The notes beneath the pieces were generated by a model. The model saw nothing but the letters and a program-made list of their open reading frames with translations, ran no database searches and had not been told where the DNA came from. From NCBI GenBank assembly GCA_009103225.1, contig RHPI01002048.1, positions 816,322 to 880,321 of the forward strand: a stretch of 64,000 nucleotides of DNA, given 5' to 3'. Below, piece after piece: positions 22,523 to 33,142 of this stretch. A program made the translations under genes and the position numbers. This DNA comes from Chlorokybus atmophyticus (taxonomy: Eukaryota > Streptophyta > Chlorokybophyceae > Chlorokybales > Chlorokybaceae). The number at the start of each line of letters is the position of its first letter. The stretch's first letter is position 1.

Positions 22523-23765
22523 CTACTCGTAAATCCACTTTTTGCAATCGAGCTCGTAGTCGGCCAGCTCGTCTGGCTTGAACCAGAGCGCAATCTCCTC
22601 CGCAGCGGCGTCCTCGCCATCGCTGCCGTGGATGATGTTCCTGCACACAGAAAGACACTACAGTCAGACAGAGCAGAACGCACGATACCTACTGTAGCGT
22701 GTGCGCGTGCCAGCGAGTGAGGCATGGTCCTGATATAATCAAACTGAGCCAAGCACCCTCCCAGAGCGTGACACGCATGCGCACCTGCCGACATCGATGG
22801 CGAAGTCGCCGCGTATGGTTCCCGGTGGTGACGCGAGCGGGCTTGTGGCTCCAATCATGGTGCGTCCGTACTTGACGACGCCCGCGCCCTCCCACACCAT
22901 CGCCACCACGGGACCAGACGCCAGAAAATCCACGAGGCCCCCATAGAAGGGGCGGGCCTTGTGCTCGGCGTAGTGCTGCTCCACCAGCTCGCGAGGAGGA
23001 ACAATCACCTTGATGCCAACGAGCTTGTAGCCCTTGCGCTCAAATCGGGCAATGATGTCCGCGACCTGTGCACGGATGGGCCTTGTTGCGTGCAAGCACG
23101 TGATACATGCTTGGGTACGCAGAAACATGGATGCTCGCGGTTACCAGTCCGCGGTTGACACCGTCGGGCTTGATGGCGATGAACGTGCGTTGGTGAGTGT
23201 CCGCTGCCGCAAGCGCGCCTCCGCCTCCTGCTCTTGCCGTAACAACACATGTCAACCATTGGAGAGGCGAAGACTGTTGCGTCATAAGTCATCATCTGCA
23301 CGAGCATGCCAACGCAGCATGTCCAGCCCCGTGAGCAGCATGCATTCTTCGTGTTCTAGAGTAGCAGTGCAGGTGTTGCTCGCTGTTCGGTTTCGTGTAT
23401 GTATGTGTAGATGAACCGGTCATCTACAGTTGGGTCTGCACTCGACTTGTTTGTTTGTGCATTCCGCGATGGTTCCATCGCCCCAAACACACCTGCAGCT
23501 GCTGCGAGTGCGGCGGCGGGCAGGATCCACGCCAGAGCCGGGATCGCCGAGGAAGTCGATGGCGTCGCCGACGACACGGCTGCCGCTGCGGAGGCGGCGA
23601 AGCGCCTACCCGCCGGCGCCACCACTCTCGCTGCGTGCCAACCGAGAGTCGTCGTCGGTACGCACTCGTGCAGTCCCCCAACACGCACGCACGCACAGCA
23701 CCCTTACCTTGGATCAATGCCGCAGCGCGCAGAGCACGCACGGCCAACCTGCTGCCCGACGCCAT
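22523..23765 (-). CDS. NDK: nucleoside diphosphate kinase with organelle leader
   Basis: Five exons, 23765-23708, 23630-23493, 23227-23145, 23065-22785 and 22640-22523, give 225 aa. Residues 1-72 form an Ala/Arg-rich, acid-poor leader followed by a hydrophobic stretch ([19 protein letters not shown]) and a Gly/Ala linker; the kinase domain starts at [18 protein letters not shown]. Active-site [12 protein letters not shown] has His about residue 191. This design (transit peptide plus hydrophobic segment) is that of plant NDPK3, which is reported in mitochondrial intermembrane space and chloroplast lumen; the location here is inferred. Exons 4 and 5 have exactly the lengths of the corresponding exons of the cytosolic paralogue (281 and 118 nt), evidence of duplication after intron gain. 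Confidence 0.95.
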
Positions 23766-24050
23766 GATGAGGAGTAGTTCGCCGCCGCCGCCGCCGCCGC
23801 CGCCGCTGCCTTCGCCACGGAGACGATGATACTCGGTTCGTTAGGAATCTACTTGACTGCCAACCCGGCACTAACGTTACAATCGGCACAGCAAGCGGTG
23901 GTGGCAGCGTCGACGTTGACTCGAGCTGTTACATCGACAGTGCGAGTCCGAAAATGAAATGAAAGCAGCTGCCACGGCCACGACGAGGAGGAGGCGGGCC
24001 ATTTGGCGGCGGCGGCGGACAGGGAGATCGGCAAGACACAGGTGGCCGCC
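23766..24050. promoter_or_regulatory. divergent promoter, NDK (organelle type) / FAM228-like gene
   Basis: 285 bp between opposed start codons, with a (CCG)n tract at about 23781-23808. No specific element recognised. Confidence 0.4.
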
Positions 24051-25544
24051 ATGGGGCAGCAGCAGCAAAAGAAGAAGCCTCAGGACAGGATACGGGTGTA
24101 CAAGCCTGCGGTGGTGGGGGAACTGCTGCAGGAGGCGATGATGATGGCTCAGGAGGAAGAGGCAGCGCTGCAGCAGCGCGCGACCAGAAGTAGGCCGAGG
24201 TCGCAGGTACAGATCTATGTCTCAATCTTGCTGTCTGTCCGTTTGTGCAAAGCTGAGTGGTGAGAGGTTGGTTATTATGGCTAGCTGTTTGTGTACTGTC
24301 TGTCTACAAGTACGTGACGAACAAGACCCATTGCATCGACTCGACGCATCACCGATGTACCCCGCATTGCTTGCCGTGCCTCAACTGGTCAGTCCGTGGT
24401 GGACAGGCGATAGTCCTTTAATAAACTTAGCAGTGGGTCCTGGGTGGTCTCAGGACGACGACGACGAGCGTGCGCGGAGGAGCGCATCGGCCTCATCGTC
24501 GAGACCGTCGTCATCCGCATCCTCGTTGTCGAGCGCGCGTTACCCCAAGGTCGACGAGGCCGTGGTCCGTGCTATGCGTGAGCGCAAGCGCGAGGAGTAC
24601 GAGGCCTGGCACGATCGCGCCCGTCGCGAGACGTCTCGTCGCATGGCGGAGGCGCGCAAGCGTCGCGAGCGCGCGTTCATGGAGATGTACGGCGCGGTGC
24701 TGGGCGGCATGGAGGGTCGCTCCGACCTGCTCAACCGCGTGTCCGCGACCGTCCGCGACCGCGACGAGGCCACGCGACGACGCACGCACCAGCGCCACGC
24801 GGACTGGGAGAACGCCGTCTTCCTCCCCATCCAGGCACAGCTCAGCCATCTGGATGATGCGGCGCGGGCCAGACGAGATGCGCGGCTGGGACTGTACGAA
24901 GAGTACCTCGCGGCCACGCGCAGCAAGGCGGGCGTGTTCAGAGACATCGTCATCGAGGCGGACTACGACCCCTTCAAGCACAGCGCCTGGGACCTGCGCT
25001 ACGCGCGACCCAACGCCGCCAACGACCCAACCAAGCGAGACCTGCTCAAGACCGCGCGCGAGAAGAGACTACTCACCGGGGGTGGGGGCGGGGAAGGCGA
25101 GGATGTTGAGGGGGAGGGTGGGGAGGAGGGGTACCTGAGGGCGCAGGCGCCCAGGGAGATGCTGGACGCGAGACTCTGGAGCAAGCTGGGGTTCCACAGC
25201 ACGCCGCACGGACACCTGTTCGACGAACATGGAAACCCGATCAACCTGCGCAACAACGCCGTGCGGGCCAAGTCGTCGGTCGTGTTCGACCAATACCGCG
25301 TACCGCACGGCAACTGGTACGCCATGGCAGAAGTGCCAAAGGGAAAGAAGGTGCGCACGTCAACGCTTGCTACTCACTGCCTTGCATTGCAGCACAGACC
25401 AGTTGTAGTGCCAACATGCAAACCTGAAACTATTGCCAACAGGTGTTCCCGCGCCGTGTCGCCGACGTGTACGTGCCGAGAGGGAAACGCGCCATCACCA
25501 ACGTGCCCGCATGCCTTGACCACCTGGCCATCGACGCCTTCTGA
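24051..25544 (+). CDS. FAM228-like basic helical protein
   Basis: Proposed exons are 24051-24206, 24253-24387, 24454-25350 and 25443-25544 (429 aa). The 66-nt intron 24388-24453 has good GT and AG ends but is in frame and stop-free, so it may be retained (451 aa). The first junction is the least certain. The body is a long Arg/Glu-rich helix with repeated R-rich segments, then WENAVFLPIQAQL, a YEEYLAATRSKAGVF segment and IEADYDPFKHSAW. This order (aromatic-PLQ helix, YL.Y...K...F, YDPF) recalls the FAM228 family, found mainly in ciliated organisms with no established function. The C-terminal part (LWSKLGFHSTPHGHLFDEHG, then FPRRVADVYVPRGKRAITN) is well structured. The gene is real; the family name is tentative. 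Confidence 0.6.
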
Positions 25545-25732
25545 TATTGCTATATACGAACAACCCACATGTGCAGCACAACGGCAGATACAGAAAGTCA
25601 GGCTAGTGTCGCGCGCATTGGGCTGACACAATAGTAAACACTGACTCAACCTAGCAACCACCTGCTTGTGTTTGTTCATACAGCAGCTGTGTCCAAGCAC
25701 GATGACAAATCCCCCCCTCCCCCCCCCCTTCC

Positions 25733-26667
25733 NNNNNNNNNNNNNNNNNNNNNNNNNNNNNNNNNNNNNNNNNNNNNNNNNNNNNNNNNNNNNNNNNNNN
25801 NNNNNNNNNNNNNNNNNNNNNNNNNNNNNNNNNNNNNNNNNNNNNNNNNNNNNNNNNNNNNNNNNNNNNNNNNNNNNNNNNNNNNNNNNNNNNNNNNNNN
25901 NNNNNNNNNNNNNNNNNNNNNNNNNNNNNNNNNNNNNNNNNNNNNNNNNNNNNNNNNNNNNNNNNNNNNNNNNNNNNNNNNNNNNNNNNNNNNNNNNNNN
26001 NNNNNNNNNNNNNNNNNNNNNNNNNNNNNNNNNNNNNNNNNNNNNNNNNNNNNNNNNNNNNNNNNNNNNNNNNNNNNNNNNNNNNNNNNNNNNNNNNNNN
26101 NNNNNNNNNNNNNNNNNNNNNNNNNNNNNNNNNNNNNNNNNNNNNNNNNNNNNNNNNNNNNNNNNNNNNNNNNNNNNNNNNNNNNNNNNNNNNNNNNNNN
26201 NNNNNNNNNNNNNNNNNNNNNNNNNNNNNNNNNNNNNNNNNNNNNNNNNNNNNNNNNNNNNNNNNNNNNNNNNNNNNNNNNNNNNNNNNNNNNNNNNNNN
26301 NNNNNNNNNNNNNNNNNNNNNNNNNNNNNNNNNNNNNNNNNNNNNNNNNNNNNNNNNNNNNNNNNNNNNNNNNNNNNNNNNNNNNNNNNNNNNNNNNNNN
26401 NNNNNNNNNNNNNNNNNNNNNNNNNNNNNNNNNNNNNNNNNNNNNNNNNNNNNNNNNNNNNNNNNNNNNNNNNNNNNNNNNNNNNNNNNNNNNNNNNNNN
26501 NNNNNNNNNNNNNNNNNNNNNNNNNNNNNNNNNNNNNNNNNNNNNNNNNNNNNNNNNNNNNNNNNNNNNNNNNNNNNNNNNNNNNNNNNNNNNNNNNNNN
26601 NNNNNNNNNNNNNNNNNNNNNNNNNNNNNNNNNNNNNNNNNNNNNNNNNNNNNNNNNNNNNNNNNNN
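25733..26667. other. assembly gap (935 N)
   Basis: Run of N. The left edge is a C-rich tract with long C runs (25711-25732), the right edge begins with another C7-8 run (26668-26678), so the missing piece probably starts and ends in a poly-C/poly-G repeat. The ORFs that span it are artefacts. The bases 25545-25732 and 26668-26905 on either side show no gene. Confidence 0.95.
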
Positions 26668-26905
26668 CGCCCCCCCCTTTTCACGCAGCCAACCCAAACC
26701 AATCTGATACACGCACACACAAATACGCGGCAGCTAATAGTTGTCCTAGTGCCACAGGCTGTGGTCAGCAGCTAAGGCCCCATTGACACGAGCAGGGTTT
26801 ACAAGTCCGGGAGCTGACATGTTGGTAGTCCAACAGGGCTATGATTTGGGCAGCTGGAACCCGGCTGTTGAACTCCTCCAGGGGTACAACTGTACCCTCG
26901 TCGTG

Positions 26906-27394
26906 TCAACAGGACGACGAGTCACCTTGCAGCGAGGTGGTCCATAGCAAGTGGTTGTCTGCGCTCACCAGAACTTCGTCGCTCACAATCGCATTGGACG
27001 AACTCACGAGCACCCCAAACGCCAGCACACCATCACCTGCCCACCCAACAACAGCGCGTGTTGTCAACAACACGCACACACGAACGCAACCACACATAAA
27101 CAGACATGGTGCGGCCGGGGGCGTGCTCACTTAGGTTGTAGCGTAGTCCGGCGGTGTTGACGTGGCGTGCGGGGGCGCCGACGGGGATGAGTCCGCAGAT
27201 AGGTCCCTCGAGGCCGCGGTCCGGGACGACGATGTGGCGTCTCCCGCGCACGAGCAGGCGCGCAGAGTTTGTGTCGCTGAGGAGGACAACGCGCAGGTGT
27301 GCAAACCGGTGCATGGTGCTGATGTTGCTGAGCTCATGGTCCAGCCGCCCGCCCAGCGAACCAACCACCACAATGTACTCCCCTCCCTCCTTCC

Positions 27395-27429
<35 letters not shown>

Positions 27430-28675
27430 TCAATCAGCTGGAGGCACTTGTGCATGTCCGTCGTGTCCTGGTCCGAGTCGTGCAGCACCACAGTCCCAAG
27501 CCTGCCCCACAGCAGCAACGTTTGTGCTTGTGCCGTCCGCGCATGATGCGCACTACAATCATGCCCGATGCACACAAGTAGTTGCAATACGGGAGGGTGT
27601 TGGAGTATACCTGCCTGCTATAGTAGTCGCGCACATCCGGTCGCAGCGAGTCCAGATCGCCCTTGATGTATTCCGGCACAAACCTGACACAGGCAGGGGA
27701 CAGACAGGGAGGTAAATGCAACATGCAGGTGGATAGGCCCCCAGGAGCAATGCAGAATTCACAGCGCCGAACTGGTTCGAGGTGGGACACCGACACTCAG
27801 CTAGAACATAGTCTTGGTTCACCTGGTGCGCACCGTGTCGGCGGGGACACCCGGAAACCACCGGGGAATCTCGTCGTATAGCCTGTTGCTCGCGCCGTCC
27901 GCGCACACGCGTATAGAGGCTGCTCAGCACAAACCAAGGGGATGAGTTGGGAGTGCCAGCTGTGAGCGTATTGACAATGCGCCTGCCACGACCGCATGCA
28001 ACCTTCTGGGTTGGCTTCTTATCAAAGAGGCAATTGCAAAACGACAATCCAAGGCTGATTGGACGGGTCGTGCATGCTGCGCGGTGTGATGTGTGCTTGA
28101 TGATGCGTGAAATGGTTTGCACAGCGCATCAGTCACGATCAGAAGCTGCACTGGGGCATAGCATGCCAGTAGAGTAGAGCATTACACGGAAAACGGCGCC
28201 CTCAGGGCCGCAATGCACTTGCATGCATGAGCACGCGATTGTCGTGCTCGTGATGGACTCAGACAGGGAACATACCACTCGATTGGACATCAATATCGCA
28301 AGACGTGGAGCACGCATAATAGCAGCTGGCTCTGTGGTTGTGATGGCCATGCCTACCCCTTTTCCATAGCTCTGGTGTGTTTTTCGGTAGCGTGAAGTTG
28401 AGCAGCAGCAGCGCAAACCCCCCCGGCTTGTCTCCTCCGTCTCCGCGCAGGAAGTCCGACCTGTGCTCCATCACCTCCTCATCCTTGGGAGGCTGGTCGT
28501 GGCCGTGGCCCGCTGCCATGCTGCTGCTGCTGCTGCTTTTGCTTCTGCAGGAATGGAGGAGGCCGCACGCACGTCGGTGGGTGCATACAGCCGGGTTGGC
28601 GAGGGGAGACGGCGTCGCCCTCAGCGCCGCCGCGGCCACGGCAGCCAGTCTTGGCGCCCGCGTCAGCACCGGCAT
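26906..28675 (-). CDS. TPK1: thiamine pyrophosphokinase
   Basis: Makes thiamine diphosphate from thiamine and ATP. Five exons, 28675-28357, 27919-27823, 27683-27615, 27501-27131 and 27036-26906, give 328 aa. Motifs in family order: RVCADGASNRLYDEIP near residue 112, YIKGDLDSLRPDV (GDxDS, catalytic) near 148, HDSDQDTTDMHKC near 170, VVGSLGGRLDHELSN near 206, GLEGPICGLIPVG and GVLAFGVLVSSSN near the end. A CAG-type tract inserts ten glutamines at residues 188-197. The first 70 residues are basic and Ala/Ser-rich, suggesting an organelle leader; an upstream in-frame ATG at 28789 would add 38 residues. The intron after 27615 only keeps frame if it starts with GC. Human TPK is about 243 aa without such a leader. 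Confidence 0.93.
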
Positions 28676-29584
28676 ACCATAGGACGGGGGACGACAACGC
28701 CTCGGCCGCCGCCGTGCACGCGTTGAACATCGACGACGACGAGGACACGGACACGGGCAACTACCCTTGTCTGAGGCGGCGGCGCTCATCGCACACCTGT
28801 TCAACAGAGGAGCACTGCCCTTGTTTACAGCAGCGGCAGCAGCTAGAGGTGCGAGGTGTGGCAGACAGCGGCCGTCGCTTCCGTCGGAAGCGCGGTGAGG
28901 ATGCAGGAGGCGCCACCGCAGAAGGAGGAGGGGGAGACTCCTGGGCCCATCCGCACGACATCAGCAGCCGCCTCACGACATCCACAACAACAAACTCGCG
29001 CGGTACGACGGCTGCAAGCAAGCAAACGAACGAAGGGGCAGTATAAGCAACCCAAACCCCTGCTGCTCACATGCACGCCTCACAACAAACGCACGCGCAT
29101 ATACTGAAACGCTTATACACCAATAGGAATGATGATTGATATGCTCGTAGGAGGTCACAAGCAGCTGCAACAGACCGTCATTTCCGACATGGGTAGCGTG
29201 CAACGGAGGCCTCCCCACATAGTAATGAACATGTTAGAGCAGGCAAACATACATTGGCGCATGCGTGCATCAAGATAGTATACGATTGGCAATGCGGTCG
29301 CTCATGTTAGTCGATCTCTCATGTTCTTTGCTGTTGGGGACGTGCAATGCATGCTCTGAGAGTGTTACGGCAGGCGGTGCCTTGCCTGACTCGTGCGGCA
29401 TGCAGGAGGAGCCCCATGCTACAAGGCAAGGCAGTCCGTGTTTCACATATGGATTGCCGTGCCTTCGGTTAGGGGCCATGGGTTTATCATTCATTGCGGT
29501 TGATGCACTGGCTGCTACTGTCTCTCAAGCTGGGACTGGGTCTTGCAAGGTTAAGGTTGCAGACGCACCACACCCGTCATCCTC
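28676..29584. promoter_or_regulatory. divergent region TPK1/POT1
   Basis: About 0.9 kb between the two start codons. GC-rich and possibly transcribed near TPK1; an upstream exon of POT1 could be hidden here but none is recognisable. Confidence 0.4.
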
Positions 29585-32036
29585 ATGTTGGTGGCCTGCG
29601 TGCCTGCGTGCGTGCGTGCTCTAAGACGTACGCACGTGCAGGCGGGTGCCGCAGCAGCGTCGTACGAGTATGTGCAGCTTGCGGCGGCTGCGGCCCAGCC
29701 GAAGAAGAGAGTGAACGTGTACGGCGTCATAGTGGACTACGACCAGCCGCGACGCACCCAAGGCTCGGGTACGTGGATGGGTGGTGCCATGGAGGGATGC
29801 AAGTGTGCGGTTGACATTGCAACGTACGCGCTCGCAGACGTTATGCGCACGGTGCATCTGATGGACCCGTCCTGCGACAAGCTGGAGTCGATCAAGCAGC
29901 GCGGATTCACCGTCAACGTGTTTGCTCCGAGCGAGGAGCTTCTTCCTCCCATCCGTGCCGTTGGCGACATCCTCAGACTCCACCGCTTCGACGTGCGTGC
30001 GTGAATGAGTGAGTGAATGTCACACGCTGCGTGCCCCATCTGCTGCGCAGTTGCGCAGTGTCACTGACCGCGCGTGGCCACGGCAGGTGAAGGTGGACGC
30101 GGACGGGCCGCTGGGCTCGGCCAGCACGGGCGGACCCCCACGCCAGTGCGCCTTTGCGCTATTCGATGGCGATGCGGAGGGGAACGGGGCAGAGGCGGTG
30201 GAGGCATACGCGTGGTCGGGGGAATCGTACACGCTCGCGCCATCGCACAACGGATACCTGTCCGTGCTACGCACCTGGAGACAGCAGAACCGCGGCAGCC
30301 ACCTGAACAGGATAGGTGAGTGCGTGCGTTGTCTGGTCTGTGCCAGTCGTCGTCATTGTTGCCCAGTAATCCTTAGGTGCGTGCGCGCAGTGTTGGGCAC
30401 GGCGTCCTACCAGCGGCAGCTCAAGGAGGTCTGCGGCTTTGCGGACAAGGAGTACGTCGATATCGTATGCAAGGTCAGCATGCAACTGCACTTCGATCTT
30501 CAGTGGCAAGCGATGGTATGCATCATTGGCAACATGGCATCGGATACTGGTTTCTGGTTGCAGGTGTTGTACGTACGTGCATGGGGATTGCAGCAGGCCA
30601 CGTTGCACGTGTGGGACGGGACGGACCTGCAGCCGTACAGGCTAAGGCAAGCAGCCGCGCCAATAGGCATAGGCATATCACTGCAAGCACAAGCTCTGAC
30701 ACACGCGCACGCGCACGCACGAGCGCTCAATTATCCTGCATGATGTTAGTGTGGAAGGAGCATCTCTGGCGCCGTCAGTGCCTGCGGAGTGCTTTGGGGT
30801 GCCCTCCGCGACACTGTCGGCGTTCCCGGGGCTGGGCTCGGTGGTGCCCGTGGTGGCGGCGGGCTCACACGTGAGGCTTGAGCTGCTGCCCAAGGCCGGG
30901 CAATGGGTGCACATGCGCAACGTCCACGCGTGGGTCGCGCGGGAAGGGGGCCGACTCTGCGCCCTCTTCGACTTCAAGACGCGCTGGATACCGCTAACAG
31001 AGCACACCGCTGCCGTCGCAGAAAGAGAAGAGTAAGCACGTGCGCGCGCAGAGCGCAGTCACAGGGAGGCGTTGTTGTGCACAGCGTTTACGTGTTGACG
31101 ATGACGCGTGCTCTGTGGCGATCGGGCAGGGCGTATGCTGGCCGGCTGGATCGCGTCAACACGTGGGTGGACGACACGGATCTTGCATCAGGTGCAGCAC
31201 TGCTTGTTGGTCGGTCAGTGAGCACTTGTTGGCTGCTCGCACGGGCGTTGCAGTGCCTCACGTAACGGTAATGTCACCTTCGTCACTGGCAGTAACAAGC
31301 CACGACAGCGTTGCGTTCAGCTCCATCCGCCAAGTGCTCACTCACCCGCAGGTAGGGCTTCATCTTGGGTTTGGTGGATCTCGCCTGATGTCATGCACAG
31401 GCTCGCGCAGTCTGTCTGAGGTGATGCATGCGTGGTGGCTGTCTCTGTCGCTGTCGCGAACACAGGTGACGGGCAAATTCCGTTGTCTGGTGCGCGTGGT
31501 GGGTCACGCGCCCGCCGACACCAGACACTTCTGCACGGCTTCCCCTCCGCAAGTGTATGGAGTGACGACGCGTCATGCCGCCACGGACGACGAGCGCACG
31601 CGTGCGCCGCCCGTGTTTGCGGTCAGCCTGATGCTGCAGGACCCCACCGGCACGCTGGAAGCCCTTTTGCTCGACAAAGATGCGGTGAGTGGTGTGGCGG
31701 CAGGCAGCGCATGAATGAGCCTCCAAGTTCACCACCCCGTGGCACTGGCATGTTCCTAAATGCTGACGCTGGCTGGCTGGCTGGCTGTATGTATGGCAGG
31801 AGAAATTCTTTGGGATCCGTGCGCAGGACGCGGCGCAGTTGCATGGCAGCGTCGCAGTGCGCGCGAAGATGCAGGCGCTGCTGGCGGGCGGCGTCGGGCA
31901 TGCGGACGGCAGGTCCCAATGGATTGCGTGCTGCCTCGTGGCGTATCGCATGCTGATTGACGGAGATGCGGAGCAGTCGCGTGATAACACTGCTCGCAGA
32001 CGCTTTCGCATGTTTGCAACAAGGTTGAAGCTATGA
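29585..32036 (+). CDS. POT1: POT1-like telomere end-binding protein
   Basis: Binds the single-stranded G-rich telomere overhang, caps the end and controls telomerase. Exons 29585-29768, 29838-29992, 30087-30315, 30391-30473, 30564-30646, 30750-31031, 31130-31191, 31293-31351, 31466-31684 and 31800-32036 give 530 aa. The first OB fold is clear: YEYVQL, VNVYGVIVDYDQP (about residues 43-55), VMRTVHLMDPSCD, GFTVNVFAPSEELL and VGDILRLHRFD (103-113), the diagnostic POT1/TEBP strand. A linker has LQVWDGTDLQPY-type sequence (LHVWDGTDLQPY), then a second OB-like half (FSSIRQVL, KFRCLVRVVGHAPAD, FAVSLMLQDPTGTLEALLLD) and a C-terminal EKFFGI...WIACCLVAYRM segment. The end of exon 5 is ambiguous: a GC donor at 30647 or a GT donor at 30635, both in phase. 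The start ATG at 29585 is provisional. Confidence 0.9.
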
Positions 32037-32553
32037 TGTAGGTCACACCTTGACAGAATGGACTGTTTGATATGGCGAATTTCATAATCATGTGCCTGCC
32101 ATGTGCAGATAGCTATGGACACGCAATCATGGGCAATCGTGCACAGGGTGGTCTTTTGTAGCTTGCATACAATCCACGGTTGCTTCATATACTCGTTCAG
32201 GTGCTGCTCATGTCGCTAATGAGCAGCACCAGCACGCGCTGCTACTCACATGTGCAAAGTTGTTTACTCTGTAATTTATTATGTGGTGAGAAGAGGATTG
32301 ACTCGCGTGAGGCAATCCCAGGGTTGGAAATTTAGATTGATGTCATATGCGAGCATGTAGCATTGTGTGCACGGTGACCTCCGAGGGCAAACGGCATGGA
32401 TGGGCCTTAAGACTTCACCCTGTGTCATGTTACAGGGTTGATGCATAGGGTTTTCGCATTTCACACACAACAAGTCCTATTGAAAACGCGAGGGAGGTGT
32501 GTTCGAGGCATATCTACACAAAATGCAGAGCTCACAGCTTACATATACATATA

Positions 32554-32591
<38 letters not shown>

Positions 32592-32627
32592 GGACCGTTT
32601 TGCAACTGTTTAAAATATGACAAGAGC
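32037..32627. other. spacer with (TG)n microsatellite
   Basis: Follows POT1. A TATA/(TG)n tract of about 30 bp lies at 32548-32589. No gene seen; this is the border between the gene-dense and the transposon-rich half. Confidence 0.5.
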
Positions 32628-32632
32628 ATTCT

Positions 32633-33137
32633 TGTCACAGCCCTCTCGACCATAAAAGGCTTGGTGCTTTTATGGTCAATTTATGGTGATCTAATGTGCC
32701 TTCCCGTTACATTCCCCCCCACTTAGGAACGCTGACGTCCTCGGCAGCTGGCTCCCATCAGCTGGGGCATCATCTAAGGGGTCTGATAAGGGTCGGTCAT
32801 CGGCCCCACCACCCACGGACCGGCCAATATAGGCCCATAGCGGTCAACGCGCGCATAGCGCACCGCTGCCAGCCCCACAGGTCGCATCGCGTCTTGCCGC
32901 GCCGATTAAACGCCGGCGCGGCTGCCATTAGGCAAGTCGTGACCCATCGATGATGGTACTTATGACCATTTACGATGTTTTTGGATTGAGAAACAACGAC
33001 CGCGGAATTCGTGTGCAAGGCAAGAATCGAACCCGGGTCTCAAGCTCTAATACCAATGTCACAGCCCATCCGACCATAAAAGACTTGGTGCTTTTATGGT
33101 CGATTTGTAGTTTAATATGATGTACCTTCCCGGTACA
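32633..33137 (-). mobile_element. complete TRIM retrotransposon
   Basis: Two direct terminal repeats, 32633-32711 (79 bp) and 33057-33137 (81 bp), read TGTA[AC]CGGGAAGG...GGGCTGTGACA on the minus strand, starting TG and ending CA. A 5-bp target duplication ATTCT flanks the element (32628-32632, 33138-33142). Immediately inside the right repeat the minus strand reads TTGGTATTAGAGC, a primer-binding site close to the plant-type TGGTATCAGAGC that pairs with the 3' end of initiator tRNA-Met. Just inside the left repeat is a polypurine tract GTGGGGGGGAA. The 345-bp interior has no coding capacity. These are the defining parts of a terminal-repeat retrotransposon in miniature, mobilised by another element's proteins. 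Confidence 0.9.
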
Positions 33138-33142
33138 ATTCT

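Noticed and set aside
24470-25138. A 222-codon frame overlapping the FAM228-like gene in another frame
   Set aside because: Arg/Ser/Thr-rich shadow typical of GC-rich coding DNA; the alternative frame has coherent helical sequence and joins to a good last exon.
25374-26786. Long open frames of 350-450 codons spanning the N gap on both strands
   Set aside because: They are open only because N is read as X; the real residues at the ends show no motif apart from the true end of the FAM228-like gene.
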